From positions 1-21,000 of the forward strand of contig MNJC01000122.1 in assembly GCA_001920085.1 (NCBI GenBank): DNA of 21,000 nt, written 5' to 3'. A program made the translations under genes and the position numbers. The stretch comes from Actinobacteria bacterium 13_1_20CM_4_69_9. GTDB taxonomy: Bacteria > Actinomycetota > Thermoleophilia > Gaiellales > Gaiellaceae. The first letter of the stretch is position 1, and each line of letters opens with the position of its first letter. Below the pieces are notes generated by a model. It did not search any database, had not been told where the DNA came from, and saw only the letters and a list, made by a program, of their open reading frames with translations. Below, piece after piece: positions 14,748 to 21,000 of this stretch.

Positions 14748-15253
14748 AGCTCTTCGCGCAGGCTCTCGAGCGCGGCCCAGCGCGAATCGGTCGCCTTCTC
14801 GTCGTGCACGTGCGGCTCGTTGTTCAGGTCCTTGCCGCAGACGGGGCAGAGACCGGCGCAGTCAGCGCGGCAGAGGATCTTGTCCGGCAACGCGAGCGCA
14901 AGGGCGTCGCGCGCCCACGCCGTGAGGTCGAGGTTGTCGTCACGCACGTACGGCGTTCGAAGCTCCTCCGAGCCGTCGGGGTTCGTCGCCTGATACTCGC
15001 GTCCCGAGATCGGCAGCTCGAGGACGGCGTCGTCGAGGCAGCGGTAGCACGGCCCGTGCAGACGGGCGGTGAAAGCGAGCTGGAAGAGGGTGCCGGTTGC
15101 GGCTCTGGTGATCTCGAGCTCAGCCGGAACCGTGCCGGGCACCGGCAGGTAGCGCTCGCCGCCCAGCTCGAAGGGCTCGAGCTCGAGCTCGATCTCGTCG
15201 CGGTACTGCTCCCCCGAGCGGAGTTTCAGCTGTCTCAGATTGAAGCTCTTCAT
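14744..15253 (-). CDS. yceD: YceD / DUF177 family protein
   Basis: A 169-residue member of the YceD family, whose plant relative is implicated in 23S rRNA processing and which normally precedes rpmF. It has the two expected metal-type cysteine clusters: CYRC at about residues 109-112 and CRADCAGLCPVCGKDL near the C-terminus, plus NNEPHVHDEKATDSRWAALE. Start ATG 15253 gives MKSFNLRQLKLRSGEQYRDE. The transporter frame from upstream runs 134 bases into this gene. It is separated from rpmF by three genes, a departure from the usual adjacency. Confidence 0.92.
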   Translation of the reverse strand: MKSFNLRQLKLRSGEQYRDEIELELEPFELGGERYLPVPGTVPAELEITRAATGTLFQLAFTARLHGPCYRCLDDAVLELPISGREYQATNPDGSEELRTPYVRDDNLDLTAWARDALALALPDKILCRADCAGLCPVCGKDLNNEPHVHDEKATDSRWAALESLREEL

Positions 15254-16151
15254 CGGTTTCAGGGTAGCGCTGCCTCGCCGTCACGATCAGCACGACGGCC
15301 GTGACGATCGCAGCCCCCGCGACGATGGTCGACCAGCCGATCGTCTCGCCGAGGAAGAGCGTTCCGAGCGCGACGGCGACGACGGGATTGACGAACGCGT
15401 AGGTCGCGACGATCGAGATACGCACGTTCTTGAGCAGCCAGGCGTAGGCCGAGAAAGCAATCAGCGAGCCGACAACCACGAGGTACGCGAACGCGAGCAG
15501 CGGCTTCAGCGTGAACGAGCTCATGTGCACGTCGTTCGCCTCGCCGCCCGCCAGGCCCGCGATCCCGAGGAAGAGGGCGGCGGAGAGCATCTGCATCGAC
15601 GCGGAGAGGAGCGGGCTGCTCGGGAGCGGCGCGCCGCGCGCATAGAGCGAGCCTGCGGCCCAAGCCGACGTCGTCGCGACGAGGACGAGCGCGACGCCGA
15701 CGTTGTTTCCGCCGCCGGGGCGGACGAGCAGCGCGACGCCGACGAAGCCCACGACCAGCCCGGCGATCGCGACCGGCGAGAGCCGGCGGCCGAAGAAGAC
15801 CCGATCGAAGAGCGCGACGTAGAGCGGGATGATCGCGACGATCAGCGCGGCGAAGCCGGAGTCGAGCCGCGTCTCAGCCCAGGCGACGCCCCCGTTGCCC
15901 ACGAGCAGGAGCGCGGCGCCGGTGATCGCGGCCGCTGTCCACTCGCGCCTCGTCGGCCGCGCGCGCCCGCGCGCTGCGAAGGCGTACAGCGCCGCGCCCG
16001 CGATCAGGAAGCGGACGGAGGACATCAGCAGCGGCGGCAGCGTCCGATCCGTGACGCGGATCGCGAGATAGGTCGATCCCCAGACGAGGTAGACCGTCCC
16101 GAGCGCGAGAGCCACCGCCGCCGGCGAGCGGCGTGCGAAGGCGCCTGCCAT
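15120..16151 (-). CDS. EamA/DMT-superfamily transporter (10-TM)
   Basis: A membrane protein with ten hydrophobic segments in two repeated EamA halves. The first half begins ALALGTVYLVWGSTYLAIRV and the second is marked by SAWAAGSLYARGAPL; the typical FLGETIGWSTIVAGAAIVTAVVLI closes the fold at about residue 290. Such proteins export metabolites or amino acids; the substrate is not predictable. The last 45 or so residues (after TARQRYPE) are hydrophilic, Arg-rich and lie within yceD in another frame, so they are probably only read-through to the first stop. ATG 16151 follows CCGGAG directly. It forms an operon with the 33-residue peptide gene and is divergent from lysR, its probable regulator. 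Confidence 0.9.
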   Translation of the reverse strand: MAGAFARRSPAAVALALGTVYLVWGSTYLAIRVTDRTLPPLLMSSVRFLIAGAALYAFAARGRARPTRREWTAAAITGAALLLVGNGGVAWAETRLDSGFAALIVAIIPLYVALFDRVFFGRRLSPVAIAGLVVGFVGVALLVRPGGGNNVGVALVLVATTSAWAAGSLYARGAPLPSSPLLSASMQMLSAALFLGIAGLAGGEANDVHMSSFTLKPLLAFAYLVVVGSLIAFSAYAWLLKNVRISIVATYAFVNPVVAVALGTLFLGETIGWSTIVAGAAIVTAVVLIVTARQRYPETDEELQSETAETPLGGAVPRRDRARARALRAGRRALPAGARHGSG

Positions 16152-16157
16152 CTCCGG

Positions 16158-16259
16158 TTAGAGCGAGCGCCGGTCGGAGGTGCGCCGGCTGTCGGCGCCG
16201 TAGCGAAGCGCCAGCGGTCCGACAGCGACTATGAACAGCAGGAAGACGATCGACGTCAT
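16158..16259 (-). CDS. 33-residue single-span membrane peptide
   Basis: ATG 16259 to TAA 16158. The peptide is MTSIVFLLFIVAVGPLALRY followed by GADSRRTSDRRSL. It has one transmembrane segment (about 3-18), then LALRYGADSR and a basic cytoplasmic-type tail. I recall similar tiny proteins with a GPLAxxYGxDSR motif in actinobacteria, with no known function. It ends six bases before the transporter start, so the pair is likely cotranscribed. Its shortness makes automated calling easy to miss. No strong Shine-Dalgarno is present. Confidence 0.7.
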   Translation of the reverse strand: MTSIVFLLFIVAVGPLALRYGADSRRTSDRRSL

Positions 16260-16284
16260 GCACCCATCATCGGCTCGCCGACCT

Positions 16285-16296
16285 ATTAGCGCAAAT
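16285..16296. promoter_or_regulatory. Imperfect palindrome, likely LysR operator
   Basis: ATTAGCGCAAAT reads as ATTnGCGCnAAT, matching its reverse complement at 10 of 12 positions. It lies in the AT-richer gap between the divergent transporter operon and lysR, just upstream of the lysR -10, where LysR-type regulators usually bind to repress themselves and control the divergent gene. Function is inference. Confidence 0.45.
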
Positions 16297-16301
16297 CCAG
16301 T

Positions 16302-16307
16302 TACAAT
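16302..16307 (+). promoter_or_regulatory. -10 element of lysR-type gene (TACAAT)
   Basis: TACAAT matches TATAAT at five of six positions and ends 11 bases before ATG 16319, giving a leader of only about four bases. No good -35 lies at 17 bases upstream, as expected for an activator-dependent or autoregulated promoter. Confidence 0.5.
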
Positions 16308-16318
16308 GGGAGTCGATT

Positions 16319-17245
16319 ATGGAACCTGATCGTTGGCTCGGCATCGAATTGCGCCATTTCCTGGCTCTGGAAGCGGTGGCGCGGGAGGGCTCGTTCGGGA
16401 AGGCCGCCGCGTCCCTGGGCTACACCCAGTCGGCGGTCAGCCAGCAGATCGCCGCCCTCGAGCGCATCGTCGGCCAGCGCCTGCTCGAGCGCCCGGGTGG
16501 GCCGAAGCCGGTCTCCCTGACGGAGGCGGGACGGCTGCTGCTCACGCACGCAGACGCGATCGCGGCACGCGTCGCAGCGGCGCAAGCCGACCTCGAGGCG
16601 CTGGGGAAGGGCGAGGCCGGGACGCTGCGGGTCGGGGTGTTCCAGAGCGTCGGGCAGCGCATCCTGCCGGAGCTGATGCGCCGCTACCTGAGCTCCTGGC
16701 CCGAGGTCGAGGTCACGCTCACGGAGTCGGCGGACGACGAGGAGCTGCTCGCCCTCGTCGAGCGCGGTGAGCTCGACCTGACGTTCGCCGACCTACCGCT
16801 GGTCGAGGGCCCGTTCGAGTGTGTGGAGCTGCTGCGGGATCCGTATGTGCTGGTGGTGGCCGCCGGCTCGCCGCTCGCCGCGCGCGACAGGACTCCCAGC
16901 CTTCGCGAGATTGCGGAGCTCGACCTGATCAGCCACAAGCACTGCCGGACCGTGAAGCGGCTCGAGCCGATGTTCGGGCGGCAAGTCGACTACGTCTTCC
17001 GGTCCGACCACAACCAGACGGTCCAGGCACTCGTCGCCGCCGGCGTCGGGTCCGCGCTCGTCCCGCGGCTGACCATGGATCCGGAGGATCCGACGACGGC
17101 GATGGTCGAGCTGCCGAAGCTGCCGCCGCGCGTGATCGCGCTGGCATGGCACCGGGACCGCTATCGAACGCCGGCTGCGCGGGCGTTCGTCGAGACCGCC
17201 GAAGCGGTCACCGCGGCGCTCGAGTCGGAGCCGGTCGCCGCTTAG
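16319..17245 (+). CDS. LysR-family transcriptional regulator
   Basis: A 308-residue LysR-type regulator. The winged HTH is at about residues 10-68 (LRHFLALEAVAREGSFGKAA; LGYTQSAVSQQIAALE; VGQRLLERPGG). The effector domain follows from LRVGVFQSVGQRILPELMRR, with the second subdomain beginning LDLTFADLPL. Length is normal. It is divergent from the small membrane peptide and EamA transporter, a common arrangement in which the regulator controls an exporter. Only 10 bases separate its stop from the MreB gene, so that gene may be cotranscribed. The effector is unknown. Confidence 0.94.
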   Translation: MEPDRWLGIELRHFLALEAVAREGSFGKAAASLGYTQSAVSQQIAALERIVGQRLLERPGGPKPVSLTEAGRLLLTHADAIAARVAAAQADLEALGKGEAGTLRVGVFQSVGQRILPELMRRYLSSWPEVEVTLTESADDEELLALVERGELDLTFADLPLVEGPFECVELLRDPYVLVVAAGSPLAARDRTPSLREIAELDLISHKHCRTVKRLEPMFGRQVDYVFRSDHNQTVQALVAAGVGSALVPRLTMDPEDPTTAMVELPKLPPRVIALAWHRDRYRTPAARAFVETAEAVTAALESEPVAA

Positions 17246-17255
17246 ACCGAACAGC

Positions 17256-18338
17256 GTGCCGCGTCCCGGCTATGTTGATCGGCGTCGGGTGGCTGCACGG
17301 CGCTTGCATCGGGGTCGCGAGCTTGCGATCGATCTCGGCACGGCGAACACGCTCGTGTTCGTTCGCGGCGGCGGCATCGCCGTCTTCGAGCCGTCCGTCG
17401 TCGCGATCGACGAGCTGTCGGGTCGCGTTCAGGCGGTCGGCGAGGACGCGCGCAGGATGATCGGGCGGACGCCGGCGTCGATCCGGGCGATTCGTCCGCT
17501 CCGGCACGGCGTCATCCAGGACTTCGACATCACGGCGGAGATGCTCCGCTACTTCATCCGCCGGATCGGCGGCGGCGCCCTCTCGTTCTCGCGCGTCGTC
17601 CTCTGCGTGCCGAGCGGGATCACTGCGGTCGAGCGCAACGCCGTCGAGGAGGCGACGCTTGCAGCAGGTGCTCGCACCGTGTCACTGATCGAGGAGCCGA
17701 TGGCGGCGGCGATCGGCGCCGGTCTTCCCGTCGGCGAGCCCCAGGGCAGCCTCATCGTCGACATCGGCGGCGGCACGACCGAGGTCGCCGTGCTCGCGCT
17801 CGGGGGGATCGTGGTGTGGGAGTCGGTTCGCGTCGGCGGCTACGAGCTCGACGAGGCCATCGTCCGGTACGTCGACGCAACGACGAACCTCTTGATCGGG
17901 CCTGAGACGGCCGAGGCCGCCAAGCTCGCCGCCGGCTCCGCGTGGACGCTGCCCGAGAAGATCGAGACCGACGTGGCGGGGCGCGATCGCATCACCGGGC
18001 TGCTGCGCCGGACGACGCTCGACTCCGACGAAGTGCGGAGCGCGATCGCGCAGCCGCTCGAGACGATCGTCGAGACCGTGCGGCGGACGCTCGAGGCCAC
18101 GCCGCCGGAGCTTGCCGCCGACGTTGCGAGCCGCGGGATCGTCGTCGCGGGCGGTGGAGCCCTTCTGCGGGGAATCGATCGCCTGCTCAGCGCCGAGACC
18201 GGCCTACCGGTGCTTGTCGCCGACGCACCGCTCCAATGCGTCGTGCTCGGAGCCGGCGCCAGTCTCGAGGAGAGCGCGGTCGCCGGCCGCCCGCGCCATC
18301 GGCGGCGGTTCCGGCGCCGGCGGTCTCGCGGCGGCTAG
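17256..18338 (+). CDS. mreB: MreB/Mbl actin-like rod-shape protein, stand-alone copy
   Basis: A bacterial actin. Phosphate 1 motif is LAIDLGTANTLVFVRG (about 23-38), followed by FEPSVVAID and EDARRMIGRTP. Further along are VVLCVPSGITAVER, IEEPMAAAIGAGLP, phosphate 2 VDIGGGTTEVAVLALGG, VRVGGYELDEAIVRY and the adenosine motif GIVVAGGGALLRGIDRLL. The fold is complete. GTG 17256 is used as start, but GTG 17289 (VAARRLHRGRELAIDLG) is equally plausible since relatives begin close to the DLGTAN motif. The Arg-rich tail after SLEESAVAG is unusual. mreC and mreD are not adjacent, so this is a solitary paralogue. Its stop shares CTAG (18335-18338) with the opposing gene. Confidence 0.93.
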   Translation: MPRPGYVDRRRVAARRLHRGRELAIDLGTANTLVFVRGGGIAVFEPSVVAIDELSGRVQAVGEDARRMIGRTPASIRAIRPLRHGVIQDFDITAEMLRYFIRRIGGGALSFSRVVLCVPSGITAVERNAVEEATLAAGARTVSLIEEPMAAAIGAGLPVGEPQGSLIVDIGGGTTEVAVLALGGIVVWESVRVGGYELDEAIVRYVDATTNLLIGPETAEAAKLAAGSAWTLPEKIETDVAGRDRITGLLRRTTLDSDEVRSAIAQPLETIVETVRRTLEATPPELAADVASRGIVVAGGGALLRGIDRLLSAETGLPVLVADAPLQCVVLGAGASLEESAVAGRPRHRRRFRRRRSRGG

Positions 18339-18850
18339 CCGGTTCCGAACGGCTGATCGTCGTTGTTGGACGGTGCAGCCGTCGCACCTGCGAGCACTGT
18401 TTCCTGCGAGCGCTCGTGCAACCGCTCGCGGCCGCGTTTCACGGCCGTGAGGAACTTCTCCAGGTTCACCTCGAGCGTCGAGAGGATCGAGTCGGCCCAG
18501 TCCTCCATCTCGAGCCGAGTTTCCCGTGCCTGCCTCCGGGCGTCGTCGACGATGTCCTGCGCCTGGCGCTCGGCGATCTTCACGATCTCCGTCTGCGACG
18601 CCTCCCGCACCGCCTGCTCGCGAGCCTCGCCGAGCAGCCGGTCGGTCTCGCGCTTCGCCTCGGCGAGCATCTCCTGGCGCTCCTTCACGATCCAGCGCGC
18701 CTGCTTGATCTCCTCCGGGATGGTCGCCCGCATCTGGTCGAGGATGTCGTAGATCTCCTCGCGGTCGATGCGGACCTGGTCGGTCAGGGGCACGGCCTTC
18801 GCGTTGTGAACGAGGTCGTCGAGCTTGTCGATGAGAACGAGTACGTCCAT
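18335..18850 (-). CDS. SepIVA/DivIVA-like coiled-coil protein
   Basis: A 171-residue, mostly helical protein. It opens MDVLVLIDKLDDLVHNAKAV, then RIDREEIYDILDQMRATIPEE, followed by a charged coiled coil (about 50-145) rich in Ala, Arg and Glu. This opening resembles mycobacterial SepIVA (Rv2927c), a DivIVA-related septum and cell envelope factor whose gene lies in the same neighbourhood as rnc and the DUF177 gene. The coil is shorter than in SepIVA (about 245 residues). Such proteins are also annotated as ATP-synthase-B-like. AGGAG lies four bases before ATG 18850, just after the coaD stop. Family assignment is from memory and moderate. Confidence 0.8.
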   Translation of the reverse strand: MDVLVLIDKLDDLVHNAKAVPLTDQVRIDREEIYDILDQMRATIPEEIKQARWIVKERQEMLAEAKRETDRLLGEAREQAVREASQTEIVKIAERQAQDIVDDARRQARETRLEMEDWADSILSTLEVNLEKFLTAVKRGRERLHERSQETVLAGATAAPSNNDDQPFGTG

Positions 18851-18856
18851 TGGCTC

Positions 18857-19368
<512 letters not shown>

Positions 19369-19372
<4 letters not shown>

Positions 19373-19908
19373 GTCTCGTGCTCGAAGACGGTGACGCGGG
19401 TGGAGCCGTACTTGCGCGTCGTGCGCACCGCGAGCCCGGCGAGCTCCGGCTCGACGCGCGCGGCGGACTCGAGCACGAGCAGGCCGTCGTCCGCGAGAAC
19501 GCGCGGCAGGTAGCGGGCAAGGGCGTCGAAGTCGGTCATCGCGTACGGCGGGTCTGCGAGCACGAGATCGTACTTCCTGCCCGAGCCGGCCTCTTGCGCA
19601 AGACCGGTCGTCGCGTCGGCGCGGACCACTCTCGCACCGGTGAGGCGGAGCCTGTCGAGGTTGCGCTCGATCGCCCGCACGGCTTCGGCGTCGGCTTCGA
19701 CGAAGACGGCTGCGGCGGCGCCGCGCGAGAGCGCCTCCAGCCCCATCGCGCCCGATCCCGCATAGAGGTCGAGCACGCGCGCGTCCTCCACCCACGGCGC
19801 GACGATGTTGAAGACGTTCTCGCGCACGCGGTCCGAGGTCGGCCGCGTGTCGAGGCCCTTCGGCGCGTAGATGGTGTGGCCTTTGCGCTCGCCGGCGATG
19901 ATGCGCAT
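19369..19908 (-). CDS. rsmD: 16S rRNA (guanine966-N2)-methyltransferase RsmD
   Basis: Methylates G966 of 16S rRNA in the small subunit. The 179-residue protein starts at ATG 19908 with MRIIAGERKGHTIYAPKGLD followed by TRPTSDRVREN, the conserved opening. The SAM-binding motif I is VLDLYAGSGAMGLEALSRGA (about 44-63), and the catalytic motif is LADPPY. Its ATG shares one base with the stop of the upstream secreted gene (TGATG), and its stop overlaps coaD. The rsmD-coaD pair is a widespread arrangement. A much longer upstream extension of this frame is Arg-rich and not part of the gene. Confidence 0.96.
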
Positions 19909-21000
19909 CAGGGCAGCAGCTCGTGCAGCGCGTCGAGGTACGCGCCGTAGCCCGAAGGTGTCGCCCACTCGCGCGCGCTCTCGACCGACGTGCCTTCGGG
20001 CCACTCGTTGAAGCTGAGGACGAGCTGCCAGCGCGCCCGCGACGCGAGCATGTCCGCGACGTCCGTGCGCCAGCGGCCCGGATCGCGCGTCAGGCGCGGT
20101 TCCGCCTCGCTGCGCTCGTCGAAGCCGGGCGCGATCATGAAGGAGTCCGGCCTGAGCTCGTATTCCGGCAAGGCGGCGCTGTACTGGTGCCAGGCATCCG
20201 GTTGCGCCGCGCAGTCGCGAAAGCCGGCGAACGCCTTCAGCACGATGTACGCGCCGACGGTGTTCGCGGCCCGCCAGCGCTCGGCGGTGGAGCAGCCGTC
20301 CCGCGCGTCGCCGTACACATACACGACGAAGCGCCCGTCGACCTTCAGGTACGCGGGCTTCGCGGCATACGTGTCGCGGATGTACTCGAGGTCGCTGCGG
20401 ATCTGCTCGACGGTCGGGTCGGCGTAGCCCTCGCGCTCGTAGTAGAGCGCCCAGCGGAGCGGGGTCGCCCGCGCGGCTGCGAGATAGCGCCAGAAGCGAA
20501 GGTCGGTGGGTGGATATCCGTCCGCACCCCACCACGAGTAGATCCCGGCGTTGAGATGCGCGTAGAGAAAAGCCTCGGTGTGGTCGCGCACGACGCGCGC
20601 GTCGACCGTGCTGTAGTAGTCGAGCGACGGGTGGAAGCGGCTGTACGGAAAGAGCGGGTCACGCCACCAGGCCTCCGGGTACCACGCGTAGTAAAAAGCG
20701 GCGCGGATCGGGAAGGACGGCTGCGTCGTGTCTGCGGCCGGGCCGCGGAAGCCGACGATGCGGCCGGGACGCGCGAAAGTGAAGCGCACGCGGATGTTCG
20801 TGTTGGTGAGCGTGTCGAGCGCGTTCCCGTCGTAGACGAAGTTGCGGTGGAGCGCCCCGCGGGAGAGCTTCAGCTCGTAGCGCGGCTGGTCGGCCTGGCT
20901 CGCGTCGATGACGGAGTAGGCGTGCGCGGTGAGGGCGTGGCGCGCATGCGCGAGCGTCCAGCCGTGCGGGCTCGCCAGGGCGAGGGCGCTCAGGAGGGCC
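19908..21000 (-). CDS. Secreted GH99-like protein (N-terminus runs off right edge)
   Basis: The frame is open to the window edge, so the gene is partial; the GTG at 20789 is internal. At the edge ALLSALALASPHGW looks like the end of a signal peptide. A short region (HAYSVIDASQADQPRYELKL) precedes a catalytic-type domain beginning AAFYYAWYPEAWW, with HPSLDYYSTVD, LNAGIYSWWGADG, LRWALYYEREG and, near the end, FNEWPEGTSVESA. The NEWxEG motif and the YAWY strand resemble GH99-like endo-mannosidase folds, suggesting a polysaccharide-active exported protein. Enzymatic activity is unproven, since many actinobacterial members are uncharacterised. Coupled to rsmD by TGATG. Confidence 0.82.
   Translation of the reverse strand, partial: ALLSALALASPHGWTLAHARHALTAHAYSVIDASQADQPRYELKLSRGALHRNFVYDGNALDTLTNTNIRVRFTFARPGRIVGFRGPAADTTQPSFPIRAAFYYAWYPEAWWRDPLFPYSRFHPSLDYYSTVDARVVRDHTEAFLYAHLNAGIYSWWGADGYPPTDLRFWRYLAAARATPLRWALYYEREGYADPTVEQIRSDLEYIRDTYAAKPAYLKVDGRFVVYVYGDARDGCSTAERWRAANTVGAYIVLKAFAGFRDCAAQPDAWHQYSAALPEYELRPDSFMIAPGFDERSEAEPRLTRDPGRWRTDVADMLASRARWQLVLSFNEWPEGTSVESAREWATPSGYGAYLDALHELLP

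Noticed and set aside
15240..16289. Plus-strand 349-codon frame opposite the transporter
   Set aside because: Charged repeat-like sequence produced by the complement of hydrophobic codons, with no plausible fold.
19909..20535. N-terminal extension of RsmD
   Set aside because: Arg-rich shadow of the GH99-like gene; ATG 19908 gives the canonical MRIIAGERKG start.

Overview
The window reads as chromosomal DNA from a high-GC actinobacterium, most likely of the Thermoleophilia (Gaiellales/Solirubrobacterales-like) line. This rests on the strong G/C bias at third codon positions, the actinobacterial gene order rsmD-coaD-(SepIVA-like)-yceD ... rpmF-plsX-acpP-rnc ... smc-ftsY ... ffh, the small DUF4242 and DUF1059 genes, the cyclase-AAA-TPR giants and a probable leaderless promoter style. 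The assignment is inference; no rRNA is present. The window is packed: no stretch over 300 bases lacks a gene. I see no tRNA, insertion sequence, prophage or CRISPR array.

Minus-strand housekeeping backbone, read right to left: a secreted GH99-like protein (cut by the right edge), rsmD, coaD and a SepIVA/DivIVA-like coiled-coil gene; then yceD (DUF177), a NUDIX hydrolase and a secreted unknown protein; then rpmF, plsX, acpP, rnc, a DUF4242 gene, a DUF1059 gene, smc, ftsY and an SRPBCC gene; and at the left edge the start of ffh. The genes overlap or nearly abut, which points to operons linking ribosome assembly, lipid synthesis, RNA processing, chromosome organisation and SRP-dependent membrane targeting.

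Three plus-strand blocks interrupt this backbone. (1) Positions 333-6517 hold two tandem class III cyclase/AAA-ATPase/TPR genes followed by a small unknown protein and a dodecin, lying between ffh and ftsY. (2) Positions 13053-13655 hold a DUF402 gene divergent from rpmF. (3) Positions 16319-18338 hold a LysR regulator and a stand-alone MreB. LysR is divergent from a newly noticed 33-residue membrane peptide gene and an EamA transporter gene.

The most notable result is a cluster of lesions relative to family expectation. Both cyclase genes lose frame in the TPR region, with what look like about 50 missing residues each. RNase III (rnc) keeps its first catalytic motif and dsRNA-binding domain but lacks about 40 residues carrying the second catalytic helix, and it has no ATG/GTG/TTG start upstream of the conserved core. 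SMC is a compact 838 residues with arms only about 190 residues long. Either this lineage has unusual proteins or the assembly has collapsed at GC-rich points; raw reads would decide. No wholly new defence or mobile system is evident. The best candidates for undescribed biology are the reduced RNase III, the short-arm SMC, the dodecin-like tandem pair and the cyclase pair.
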